64,000 nt of DNA, from positions 25,261,580 to 25,325,579 of the forward strand of contig CM052355.1 of NCBI GenBank assembly GCA_028551475.1, in the 5' to 3' direction. The translations under genes and the position numbers were made by a program. Positions 33,442-45,308 of the stretch are shown here, one piece after another; positions within the stretch are counted from its first letter, which is position 1; every line of letters starts with the position of its first letter. This DNA is from Casuarina equisetifolia. Taxonomy: Eukaryota; Streptophyta; Magnoliopsida; Fagales; Casuarinaceae. Under the pieces are notes generated by a model. The model saw only the letters and a list, made by a program, of their open reading frames with translations, ran no database searches and was not told the DNA's origin.

Positions 33442-34180
33442 CTTGTTTTTCATAAATTTACAAGAGGACTCTTTTCTCTCTTCTTTCACTAGTGCAATCT
33501 TAGGTGGGATTTATAGCACCCATGCTCAGTGGCTTCCTTGCTTCCTAAGTATTAAAATAAAATAAAATACTCAGACTCACTACATGTGGTTGTAAAAGTC
33601 CCACTTTTATTATCAGTCTTTTCCTAAGTGTCCTAGCTCGGAGAAGACAATCCTATGTATTATTACTTCCAGGGAAACTTCATTGTCTCTGCCACGTCAC
33701 TACAAATGTCTATCGGTAAAGTATTCTAAATTATTGGCCAACTAAAGCATCCAATCATCACCAAATTCCACCATCCATCTTTGTAAACAATGATCACACA
33801 TCTTCTTCATTAGAATATCCAAAAGCATGAGTTGCATCATATGTAACGGAACGCAATTCACAATAAAAATAGTAATTTATGCTCTTTGATTAAAGCATTG
33901 ATGGTGCTTTCATCTATTAACCACAGTAGAGACTCGCACTTGTTTAAGCAAGACACCTCTTAGAGTAGGGTACGTACGTGGAATTGTAACCTTTGGTGGA
34001 AAGCTTACACCTAGTGACATGAAGTCATGGAAGTAATACGGTGCAAAACATTAACATGTAACAAGGATTCTTTGAAAAAATGCATGGTTTTTAAGGCAAA
34101 TAAGAAAGGTAATAGCCCATGTTATTTCTAGTCTACAATGGAATCATTTATCCATGAACAAGTTATCTTTTTTCTTAATA
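33442..34180. repeat. UGT upstream module, copy 3 (psi-B)
   Basis: Begins with the acaagaggactctttt phrase seen at about 18537 and 39442, includes a GCTATAAATCCC phrase (minus) near 33511, and carries the shared module to about 34180. It then ends against Copia-3c. Confidence 0.75.
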
Positions 34181-35302
34181 GCCCGCCCAAAAATGACAAA
34201 CGAAAAGGTCTAGTTAGGAAAAAAAAGGTAAAATCAAGCTAAACTATAGGAATAAATGCGATAGGCAAAGGATCAAGTGATGGGAGGGAAGGAGTGGGTG
34301 GAGGTTCCAAAAGGTAAAACTACTCAAAGATAATTAGGCACAACATTAGGTACATCAACAAGGAAACATGAAGGAGTATATAATTCTAGTAGTAAGACTA
34401 GTGTTGAGGATTGAAAGAATTAAGAGGAGCTATAGAGAAAGGGAAAAATTCTTATGAAAAAGAACATCACAATTGATAAAAAAATTTCTAGTGACAAGAT
34501 TAAAAAATCAATAACATTTTTTATAAGAAGGATAACCCATGAAGACACTAGGGAGGGCACACGAATTGAACTTGTTATGAATACCTAAATTAGTGGCAAA
34601 ACATTGATAATAAAAAACACATAAATGATCAATGGGGGGGTTTGTCAAAAAAGCACTCATAAGGTGTAATCTTGCCAAGGGAAGAAGAAAGGAATCTATT
34701 GATTAAATAAGTTGCAATCAAAATATATTCACCCTTGAAGTGAGGAGGAATGTGGGACTGAAATAAGAAAGCTTAAGCAACATCCAACAAGTGACAATAT
34801 TTACATTCAATCACCCCATTTTGCTATGGAGTATAAACACAAGAGTTTTCATAAATGATGGTTTTATTGAAAAGGAAAAATGTGCATGCAAAAGAAAAAA
34901 AATTTGATACTATTGTAAAAATAGATACGTTTAACAATGGTGCCAAATTAGGTTTGGATCATGGTGATAAAAGAATGGACTTTTAAGAAAACCTGACTTT
35001 TATAATGAAAAAAGTTTTAAGTGGCACAAGAAAAATCATGAATGATGATAAGAAAATAATGTACACCATCATGTGTGGGATGTCTGTGGGTTCCCAAAAT
35101 ATCTATGTAGGTTAGGTCAAAGATGGTTGTGGTGGTCATGTGACTAAGAGGGAATGACCTCCTCATTTACTTAGGAAAAGGACAAATTGGGTAACAAAAT
35201 GATCTTGGATAAGAAATTGATTTTCTATTCATAAAATAAGTTTTTAAGGAAGAATTGCTCAAGCATATATGCCAAAGGGAATTATTATTATTATCATTAT
35301 TA

Positions 35303-35346
<44 letters not shown>

Positions 35347-37495
35347 GAAAACGAAATTGCAAGTAGGGATTGCTTAAAAGTACATGGATTATTTGAAACA
35401 AGAAACAGAAAACTAGAAAGCATGAAAATTCTTTAGAATAACGAAACATAAAAAATAAAGGCTCCTTTCAACCTTGTCTAGCATAATCAATGCCCTAATT
35501 GTATGGTCCTAAAAAAATACAAAATGTATCAAAGACAACAACCACATAATTTTTATTACAAGTTAGTTTGTGAATGTATGAAAGATTATGATAAAAACAA
35601 GGACTAAACAAAACTTATTGAAGTGTTAAATCTGGATTGGGTTGATAATGACCAATATAGGTGATAAAACTACGAGTTTGATTAGGTAGGTGTACAAATA
35701 CAAGTATTGCATAAGGAACATATGAATCCAAAACATTTAAATTGCATGTTATGTGATCACTAATTTTTGAATCTAAAATCTATGTGGAAGAAAGGGACTT
35801 TGGGTTGAAATTGTTACAAAGATTGCTACTTGGAGTAGAAGAAGGATCTAATAAGCCCATACCTTGGATAAGGAAGGGGGAGGGCCTAAGATAGAGTGGA
35901 AGTCCACCACAAGCACCAATTGCATAATGGCCAAAAAATTGGAGCCTAAAACCAAAGGGATAAGGTGGGCCTATTGGTTCAATTATTGAAGTATAAGCAA
36001 GGGGCTCATTAGGCCTCCTTTTAGTTCCCTCGTTCTATTTGGACTTCCATCCAAAATGATACCTAACTAAGAGGAAGTAGGCTTTATGAATATGGCATGG
36101 CTTCTTGCAATAAGTGCATTAAGGTTGTTGACCAGGTTGGGCTTAGGTGGAAAAGGCATTGGGCCATGGGCTTACTAGACAAGCATAGAACGTCACCCAT
36201 GGGTGGAGCCCATGGAGCCAGAAGGAAAGGCCAGATAAGCCTACAAAGTTTGAATAGCCCATGGGAGACCCATTAGCACTGTTTCTAATTATCATGGAGC
36301 TAGAGGCATTGCTAGAAAAACCACTAGCATGTTGTTGCACCTCTATTTTGGAGAAAGCATAGGTTTTCTCTAAGTTAAGCAATTTCTTGTGAGATAGAAC
36401 TATTGTGTGGAGGTTTTGGAACTCCTCTAGCAGCCCTATGAAAAATCACATAGACTGATCCTCTTGCCCTTGCACAGAAAGACAATCATTGACTTTGTAG
36501 GAGCAACCTGCATAAGTGCAATGCACGAAAGGTTCCTGGATTTCAAGCTCCCCCACCAATTCTTTCAAGAAAACAAAGAAGGCCATTAACTTTGAATTGG
36601 TGCATCTTATCAATTGTTTTAGATTAGAGATGGCTTGTTTCAAGTTGTAATGTTGAGTGCCGGTGACTTTATCAAAAGTTTCCTACATAGTGTCCCAATT
36701 CTTGGTCATATCCTTGATATTGGAGACTAGGCTTTTGAGCAATCGCTTTATGGAGTTGATGATCAAGTTTTGATGGTGGTAGGGCACTAGTCTTGGCATT
36801 GTATGTTGTCATTGTCGCCTTTTAGCTGTGGAGATCCTCGGTCAAAAAAACAAAGTTTGTTGTGGGCAAAGAACACCATCCGAATTTAATCGAACTAAAT
36901 GTAATAATTCACTTCACTAGCCACGTGACGCAATACCATGTTGCCAATTTGCAAATAGGCTATCTTGAATTGGTAAGGATCATGAGTTGGCACGGTAGGA
37001 GTAGTAGTGCTAAAAGATGAGGCAAAATTGGCCAGGCATTTTGGTTGGAGTAGGTGATTAGGGAAATTAGAAGCTGTGGCTAGGGATTTCGAAACTAATG
37101 TTGTAATTATGAGCAACTCTAGGGGCAAGTTTGTAATTAAAATTGGGGATAAAGGGGGAAAACGAAAATAGGAAAGTTGTTTAGGCTAGGTTTATAAGAC
37201 CAATAGTTGGACGGAAAAGAAGAAAATGTAGTTAGGTTTATAGGGCTAAATTTGGGGTAAAAGGAAAAAAGAAAAAAAAATTGCAAAATAGATTCCCAAT
37301 TGACACTCTTTGATGTGTAGTACAAAAAAAAAGGTGGAAACATGGTCTCAGGATCAAATTGGCTATAATACCACATAAGAAACTGAATACCAATAAGTGT
37401 GGGAATCCACAATTATGATTATTGTAATATGTCCTGTAAAATACATCTCCTTTTATAGGCATTAGATTTATTCTATATAAGGTATATAGCCAATT
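34181..37495 (-). mobile_element. Copia-3c: degenerate copia element, LTR, gag and integrase
   Basis: The third and longest copy of the Copia-3 family. The LTR part is at about 37372-37495. Gag pieces are at 37128-36895 (PYQFKIAYLQIGNMVLRHVA) and 36643-36446 (KQLIRCTNSKLMAFFVFLK, CTYAGCSYKVNDCL). A badly worn integrase zone covers about 35900-34280, recognisable from its similarity in layout to Copia-4. RT and RNase H are absent; the left end abuts the psi-B upstream module. The right edge lies next to the UGT4 3' flank with less intervening sequence than in copies a and b, suggesting a deletion. Confidence 0.65.
35280..35346. repeat. (ATT)n microsatellite
   Basis: About 67 bp of att units with two atc variants, within Copia-3c. 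Confidence 0.95.
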
Positions 37496-37589
37496 TGATA
37501 CTGGTTGCCTGCCCGCAACCAGGCAAGAAGATACAAGGCGATCGACAACCACAAGGATAAGATGTCATCATCACCTCCCTTCTCAAACT

Positions 37590-39123
37590 TCAGTGTTTTG
37601 ATAAAAGCACTTCATCCACCAACTTATTTAAGTTGATCGATGAAGACCCATTTGGAGTGACGGCCTCCTCGTTCAATTTATTCCACTCCATAACCTTCCT
37701 CTTCATTTCCTTACCCTTGTTTCCCTCCATCAACTCTCTCACAATCTTCTCCACCTCCCCTCTCTTGGAATCATTATCAATCTCCATCCCAATGCCCCAT
37801 TCATTGCAGGCATACCTAGAGTTTGTAAGCTGATCCCCTCTGGATGGCCAGCAAAGCATGGGCACTCCTGCGCACAGACTCTCAATAATCGAATTCCAAC
37901 CGCAGTGTGTTAAGAACCCTCCAACTGAGGGGTGTTTTAGCACTTCCTCTTGGGAGCACCAACTAGCTATCAGTCCTCTTTCCTTAGTTTCTACCACGAA
38001 CTCAGGTGGCAAGATCGCTGAATCACCAACGACTAAATCAGGCCTAATTATCCACAAAAATGGGTGTTTGCTATTTGCAAGTCCCCAACCCAACTCAGCG
38101 AATTGCTCCGGTGTCACGGAAATAATGCTTCCGAAATTCACATAAATCACTGAGTTGGGTGCCTTAGAGTTAAGCCAATTGATGCATTCAGTTTCTTCTT
38201 TCCATAAACTATACCCAACTGATGCCAGAGGGTCATTGGGTGACTGATTAAGTAGTAGTTGCTGAGGGCCAATGGCATATACACCACGATACATAGAGGA
38301 CAAAGCATCCAAAACTTCCTGCTCCAACGCGTCAAAAGTGTGAATAACCATTCCTGAAGCTTTAGGAGCTGCCTTTGCTGCTTCAATGGTAGCTCTGCGG
38401 ACACCGTTATCTGGATCTGTAATACGAAATGGAAGGTCCCTGAATCGGATGTCTCTCATACCTGGAATCCCTTCTACAACTGTGTCTAGGTAATCATTTG
38501 TGAGATAATTCTCATCTGCAGAAAGAAATAACGTCAGTTCAGGAACTCCTAACCGGTCGTAATATATAATGTATGACCTCAATGTGCTATTGTCTCTTGT
38601 GTTTTACCTTTAAGGGGTGTGAGGCTTGTGTCCATGAGGCGAGGAAGCTGCAAAATACACATTGAACTGCATGCAGAGATCGTATAGAGGAACACAATAG
38701 GAATTCCCAGATCTCGAGCAGCACTATGAGTGAATGGCATGGCACCGCCCGCGATGATGCAAGTCACTGGAAGATTGTTTGGAGCTGCAGTGTTCAGTTT
38801 GACAAGCAAATCTGAAAATGGACCCAAGAAGTTCGTCATAACTGACTCGCAAAGAGCATTAATGTCTTGAGTCGCGTTGGGATCCGATGGGGGAGGCTGT
38901 CTGGAATGGTTTTGAATTGAAAGTCAGGCGAGCCATCTAAGGAATTGGGGCCTCCAGTTTTCAGATAACGTTGGTGGTTGAACTCGGTGTTCACAAAAGT
39001 TATGTGAAAACCTTTACGGTGGAGAAGCTTTGCGAATTTGAGCATGGTCTTTATGTGGCTTTGAGCTGGGAATGGAACACAAACTGCGTGAGGCTTATCG
39101 CCTGCTATTGTCTTGGATTCCAT
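37590..39123 (-). pseudogene. UGT85-type copy 4, one-base frameshift in exon 1
   Basis: Exon 1 is 38608-39123 (516 nt) and exon 2 37590-38515 (926 nt), with a 92-nt intron. It is the sister of UGT3 and starts MESKTIAG. Exon 1 is one base shorter than UGT3: a run of six G at 17934-17939 is five G here (near 38889-38893). The frame breaks after TIPDSLP, and reading continues in the next frame as TNFLGPFSDLLVK. Everything else is well kept, including His23, the Asp motif (CIIAGGA, where Asp is replaced by Gly) and the PSPG box, although it reads PSRGDQ instead of PSFGDQ. It may be a young pseudogene or a homopolymer sequencing error. Confidence 0.85.
38516..38607 (-). other. UGT4 intron, 92 nt
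   Basis: GTAAAACACAAG donor and TTCTGCAG acceptor, nearly identical to the UGT3 intron. Confidence 0.88.
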
Positions 39124-39487
39124 TTCCTTCTCTCTAAGTCTTGAATTTCTGTTCATCCACTGTATATGTTGGATTTGAAGGTAGATGGGAGAGGAATGAA
39201 AATATGAAGAAAGAATGAGTAAATGAGGGATAAGATTGGTTGGGATACTGTTGGACACGACAATAGAGAATTACGATTTCCCTCCAAATTTACAACCAAG
39301 TGTACAACAATATATGACAACAAAGACTTGAAGAGAGCTAGTGTCTCTTCCGTTTGCAAACTCAAACTCTTACAAAGATACTTGGACTCACTACCCTTAG
39401 AAAAAGGAAGGGTCAATGCCGTTCCACTTGGGAACTATTACAGGAGGACTCTTTTCTCTCTTCTTTCGCTTTTGCAATCTTAGGTGG

Positions 39488-39495
39488 GATTTATA
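39488..39495 (-). promoter_or_regulatory. candidate TATA box of UGT4
   Basis: The minus strand reads GGCTATAAATCCC, at the same relative place as in UGT3 (18585-18592). Confidence 0.45.
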
Positions 39496-39499
39496 GCCT

Positions 39500-40640
39500 C
39501 CATGCTCAATGGCTTCCTTGCTTCCTAAGTACAAAAATTAAAATAAAAGGGCTCCTTGCTTTCCAAATATTAAAATAAAACAAAATACTCGGACTCACTA
39601 TTATTACTTCCAGGGAAACTTAATTGTCTCTGCAACGTCACTGCAAACGTCTATCGGTAGCGTATTCTAAATTATCGGCCGACTAAAGTATCCAATCGCC
39701 ACCAAATTCCACCGTCCATCTTCGTAAACAATGAGCACACATCTTCTTCATCAGAATATCCAAAAGCACGATTCGCACCATATGTAACGGAACACAATCA
39801 CAGTAAAAATAGTAATTTATGCTCTTTGATTAAAGCATCGATGTTGTTTTCATCTATCAACCACAGCAGAGACTCGCACTTTGTTTAAGCAAGGCACCTC
39901 TCGGAGTAGGTGTACGTACGTGGGACTGAAGCCTTTAATCGAAAGCTTGCACCAAGTGACATGAAGTCATGGAAGCAATACGGTTCAAAACATTAACATG
40001 TAACAAGGATTCTTTGAAAAAATGCATGGTTTTAAGGCAAACAACAGAGGTAATAGCCCATGTAATTTCGAGTCTACAATAGAATATTTTATCTATGAAC
40101 AAGTTATTTTTCTTCTTGATTTTGATTTTCTAATTCAAGACATTTTATTTTTATTTGAGAATAAAAAAATATCTCTTATTTCTTTTGTGTGATGTTTCTA
40201 TGTTAAATGACATTTTCATTTACATTAAAATCAAAAAGAAAATATTTAATTGGTATCCCAATGTTTAATTTTATATGTATTATAAAGTATCACAAATTCT
40301 AGGAGGAACCAAAAGTCTAGATTCCATATGCCTTTGTAAGAAATTTTAAGAAGAATACAACCTTTTTAATATGATATCAAAATTTGTGGTTTAGGTGAAT
40401 AAGATTTTGTGTGATTTATGATTAAAGTGCAAGATCTTTCCATAATATTACTCACAAGATTTATAAACTTATTGTATAACAATTGTGTGAATGAGATTCT
40501 AAAAGTCTAATACGTTGTCAAATTGTATACATTATCAAACTATTTACATATATAACCAAATTATCTGTAGGAAACTACTCTAAGAAAGTGGAGTGACCCT
40601 GACACAAGGTTCCAAAACGTCTCAGACCATAGCATGGAAG
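39500..40640. repeat. UGT upstream module, copy 4, and following AT-rich spacer
   Basis: Same module as upstream of UGT3, continuing through an AT-rich spacer that aligns with 19330-19850. No coding sequence is conserved among copies. Confidence 0.75.
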
Positions 40641-40916
40641 TCTCACAAGCATTTCTACTTCACACTGAATCCTTTCCTTCCGGCAATTCGTAAATTACAA
40701 TTGCATGCAAAGGCAACAGGTAAGGCTTTTTACATTCACCACTCTTCCAAATCGGTCCAATTGGTTGAATGGTGACGGAGGGGAGAGAAGTTGGGAAGTA
40801 ATTGATGGTTTGGCAAACAAATAAACGTCGTCTGTTTTCCTGCTAAAGGTAGCCGATTCTAACTGAATGACTTGAATCCAGAGATGTATTTTCTAAAGGT
40901 GGCTTGATCATATCCC

Positions 40917-40924
40917 TATAAGTA
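40917..40924 (+). promoter_or_regulatory. TATA box of cysteine-rich peptide gene, block 2
   Basis: CCCTATAAGTA lies about 60 bp before the ATG at 40977, in the phrase shared with 20727 and 51189. Confidence 0.6.
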
Positions 40925-40976
40925 GGGGGGGGCGAAGTCTAGATGAAACCATCCCTGTCATTTCATTTTACCAAAT

Positions 40977-41129
40977 ATGGAAAAACTCCTTCAATTTGCT
41001 ACCATGTTAGTGCTGCTGCTCCTTGTGATCATGTCGACGGTAATGCCATCTGCCATGGGAGGCAGAGCAAGCGGAAACTTTTTTTGTTCATGCTCCAGAT
41101 TTCCTATTTGCTGCCGTACAAAACTCTAA
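40977..41129 (+). CDS. small secreted cysteine-rich peptide, 50 aa (block 2)
   Basis: I do not recognise a named family. The frame has a typical signal peptide: MEKLLQFATM, then a Leu/Val-rich core, with likely cleavage around PSAMGG (residues 24-29). The mature part is about 20-25 residues and contains FCSCSRFPICC, i.e. four Cys in the pattern CxCxRxPxCC, ending RTKL. A TATA box lies ~60 bp upstream. It is aligned codon for codon with the gene at 51252-51410: all four Cys codons and the Arg and Pro are retained, while nearly all other mature residues differ. It may be an antimicrobial or signalling peptide (inference). The longer overlapping frame at 40943-41137 is in another frame and has no such features. 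Confidence 0.65.
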   Translation: MEKLLQFATMLVLLLLVIMSTVMPSAMGGRASGNFFCSCSRFPICCRTKL

Positions 41130-41860
41130 TTAGTTGATTTCTCTATGCCTTATATCTGCTCAGAGCGGATACTAAAAGTTTAACCGGTATTTCGATATCC
41201 ATCTTTATCAATGACAAGTTCGAAAGATGGGGAGAGTGCTATCTCCAGATGTGTAGCACAAAATGCTAAATAAATCATTTTTTCTTTCTTTCTTTCTTTC
41301 TTTCTTTTTATTTCCCCAATAAATGCATCAACCCACTAAACAAAAATGATCTTTGTCCCATTCAGTACAATGTTTCGAAAGTCAGCATTATTTTTATATT
41401 TACAAATGAATTTCTTGGACCATAATGTAAGAAAAAGAGAAACAACAAGACAAACTATGATCAACAACATTGAACCCAATTTCAGTAGAAACAATCAGAA
41501 AAGCTCCCGAATAAAAGAGATGTTTTAGTTCTTTTAGTAGATTTCTTGAAGTGATAAAACATGTTGATCGGTTTCTGACTCTTTCTTAATACATTAAAAT
41601 GAAACGCTTTAAATCTTCATCAGTCAAACGTGGAAAGCCATCGAAAAGCCATTAGACGGCACACACGCAAACCTTTCCTCATTTTTTTTATTTTTTTTAC
41701 CAAAAAGAAAAACGCTTTCTATTTGCATTTTTTGTTTTGCTTTCTTTTGTTGATTTTTTTTTAGTATTTTATTGGTATACAACTGAAATTTTACAAAAAG
41801 AATCAATTAGAAAATTAAACAGAAGATACGTGAAAATACAAAGCAAAATCAAGAACCTTA
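41130..41860. other. 3' flank of peptide gene, block 2
   Basis: Conserved with 20990-21680 and 51411-52180, for example gaaagatggggagagtgct shortly after the stop and agaagatacgtgaaa near the end. It includes a (TTTC)n run at about 41281-41308. No further gene. Confidence 0.6.
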
Positions 41861-41861
41861 A

Positions 41862-43924
41862 GGGTTCTGAAGGGTGCACTGCCGAAGAGATTGAAGCATA
41901 TGACAAACCTGAATCATTCAACCAAGCCGTGAATGCTCCTTAGTCCAAGAAATGGTTGAAAGTAATGAATGAGGAAAACGATTCTTTGTATGAATAATAA
42001 AAAAAAATGTGGGAGTTAGTAAAATCACCTAAAAATCAGAAAACTGTGGGATGCAAATTGATTTTTTTAGAAAAAAAAAAGATCAAATCCTGTGAATTCA
42101 AGGGGCTAAATTCAAAAACAGATTGGTTGTAAACGGATTTAGTCAAAGAGGAGCTGACTTTAATGAAGTGTTCTCAACTATGGTTAAACATCGCTCCATT
42201 TGGACATCAAGACTTGGAGCTGCACCAACTAGACATTAAAATAGCTTTCTTGTATGGAGAAATCGAAGAACAAACTTTTATTATGCAACGCGGGAGTTAC
42301 AACTAAAAGGAAGGCTATATTCGCAAATTAAAGAGGTCATTATATGACCTAAAATGGTCTCCTTAGTTATATAGAACAAAAAGCTTTATATATCTATGTT
42401 GAACTAGAAATATTGTAGAAGCAATTATGATTGTTGTGTATCTAAAATGTTACTAGATGGTCCAAGAATCTATTTGTTGTTGTACATAGATGGTATTCTA
42501 ATTGTGGCCAAGAAGATGACCAAAATTGGCCAGCTCAAACTTTAATTAAATTAGGTATTTAAAATGAAGGTTTCTATCACGAATTAGGCCTTCTTTTCCA
42601 AAAAACTGATTTAAAATGTAGAGTCACCTATTTTCTTTTTAAGGCTCTCATCACCTAGTCATTTTCCCAATGTGAGACAAGTGTCTCAACATGTTGAACG
42701 ATCAAGCTATGCCACTCTTCCACCTAAATCAAAAGTGCCCTCACTATGGCTTGGCCACATTATGACCTGCCCTTGGGCCAACAAACTAGATTGGATCCAA
42801 TACCATTGTCATGAACTAAGCTTCTTTTCCTAAAAGGCTAACATAAAAAGCAAAGTCATTCATCCACTATTAAGGCTCTCATCACCTGGTCATTTTCTTG
42901 ATGTAAGACAAGTGTGTCAAACATACCACATGGCCAAGCCAATATATTATGGCTAACAAAGAGAATTCTAGGAATGGAAAAGAATGTACTTATCTCAACT
43001 GAATTATATTACCAAAATCATCAATTGGCTTGGAATGAAAAATTCAAAGTCAATAAGTACATAATTTGTTACTCATTTTGAATTTTCTTCATACTTATCA
43101 CCATAAACTTGAAAGGAAATAGAGAAAATGTCACACAAACTCCTTATGCAAATGCTATCAAAAGTATTGTGTATGCAAATGGTATGCACACAACCTAATA
43201 TTGCTTATGTTGTAAGCATCATCATCAATAGGTTTTTGACCAAAATCAAAGCTCACTGCTTAGTTGTAAAGTAGATACTATGGTACCTAAAAGGAACAAT
43301 AAATGTTGGACTTATCTTTATTCCAATGTTTTAAGTGTTTTTACTGTCAATCTTAACTGTGCACAAAACATTAACTATCTGACGAGAAAATTTTTAGTAT
43401 TTACCCCATGTTTTAAGCCTCTAGCCAATTAAATGGATTCCAATAAAATCCATAGAATTTTATGTTCAAATTTATGACGAGAATTGGTAAGGACAGTTAA
43501 TAGTCTTATCTTCGCTTGGACATTTTCAAATGAATTAATTTTTTATGAATGTTTAAATGCAAAAAATGTTTCACAATCTTTGTATGTTTGCATGAAACTA
43601 ACAAGTAGCAAGCAAGCTGCTTTATTTTGAATGGTTGATAAAAGAGCAAGCAAAATCCAATGCAGGTCAAATAAAACATCAGTAGATTAAATGCAGTAGC
43701 TACTTGTATGGTGAATTATCTTTCATTGAAGGAAGCCTTACATAACTTTTTACAAAAGTCAGATAGAAGGCTAGAAGAAACTCAAGAAAGATGAAGAGTT
43801 AAACCACAAAAAACTAGAAACTGTGAGAATACTCTGTAAAACCCATAGAAATCAAATACTTTCCTATTGAATTACAACTCTAAACTTGTAATGATCAAAC
43901 TTTATATATGCCATTTGTATAACA
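41862..43924 (+). mobile_element. degenerate copia pol and 3' LTR (plus strand)
   Basis: A copia RT is readable through stops: IEAYDKPESFNQAVNAP, KKWLKVMNEENDSLYE, KTVGCKLIF, LHQLDIKIAFLYGEIEEQTF, KRSLYDLK, and LLYIDGILIVAKKM (YVDD degenerate to YIDG). Further on are LSQLNYITKIINWLGM and an RNase H start. From about 43500 to 43924 the sequence matches the LTR-like region at 12260-12853. Gag to integrase are missing. A direct-repeat element (42576-42925) is inserted within it. Confidence 0.75.
42576..42925. repeat. pair of ~115-bp direct repeats inside the pol remnant
   Basis: About 42576-42690 and 42809-42925 are similar (tcacgaattaggcc against tcatgaactaagc, then ttaaggctctcatcacct in both, ending near tgtctcaacat and tgtgtcaaacat). 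They are separated by ~118 bp. The layout suggests a very small LTR (TRIM-like) element or a tandem duplication. Confidence 0.55.
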
Positions 43925-45308
43925 AAACACATATTCAAGGAATAAGACCATAGACATTTGATGAATACTAAACTTCATGCGTGCTGTTTGTATAATTCAA
44001 AGTAACTCTACGTTGACCGCTTCAAGGAACTTTAGTATTTATCTCATCTTTGAAGATTCCAACCACTTGGCATAGACACAAGAGACCAAACCCAATCCTA
44101 TCTTGTATAATGTTGGGAAAAAAATAAAGGAGCACATCAATCATCCAAGAATTAGAACGTATCTAAGATTAGTGAGAAACAAATGAATCTGGTGAAAAAT
44201 TGAATTCTCTATATTTGCTTAATTGGAGAAAATACACCAAAAGAATACCATATACAGTTAAGGCATCAATGCCTACACATGGGCTATGGTTCTCCAACCC
44301 AAGCCCAACTAACAAAGAATGAAGGCCTAAAGGGTTAACCCAACAACCCAAACACTATACATTTAACAACCCCCTTCAAGTTGATAATTTGTATAAGTCA
44401 AATATAACAAGCTTTCTAAGAAGATAATTATGTTGTCTACTACATAAAGCTTTAGTTAACAAATATGTAAGTTGTTCGTGTGTTCATATGCTAAGAGTCT
44501 GAATTAAGACTCATTGTTGCTTCTCTCGAATGAAGTGATAGTCAATCTCTATGTACTTGATGCATTCATGGAAGATGGGATTGTTTGCAATGTGTAAGGC
44601 CATTTTATTGTCACAATACAAAGGAATAAGCTGATGGACAATAACCTATAAATTGCAAAGGAAATTATGCGACCAAACTAATTCACAAACAATTGTGGCC
44701 ATAGCTTGATATTCTACCTCAAACAATGATTGGGAAACAATAGCTTGTTTCTTGGTCTTCCAAGAAATCAATGAACCCCTTAGCTTGATACAGAAACCAA
44801 TGAGAGAGCGTGTGACATAGAATAGACTACCCAATTAGAATCACAAAAACTAGTCATCTAAAAGTCCTTTTTAGAAGGCATGAAGATCCCCAACCACGAA
44901 GTACCTTTCAAATATTTAACGATATTAAGAGTGATGTCCATATGTGAAAATGTGGTAGCATGCATGAATTGACTAAGTACTTGAATGTGATAATTGATGT
45001 TTAGTCGAGTATGAATGAAGTAGATTAAGCATCCAAGGAGTCGTTGACAAGTAATTGTGTTAGTTAGTCAATGAAGGGTCATCCACAGAAACTAATGCAC
45101 TCTCATTATATTCCAAAAAAGTGATCTTTAGGTTTTAATCCATGAGAATCTTACAAGGTTTAGCTCCAGAAAGTCTAGCTTTAGAAATGAATTCTAATGC
45201 ATATTTACATTGATTGAGATAGATACCACTCTCTAACCAAGCAATCTCAATTCCAAGAAAAAACTTAGCTTAGCCTAAATCTTTCATGTGAAATTTGGAA
45301 GAAAGTCT

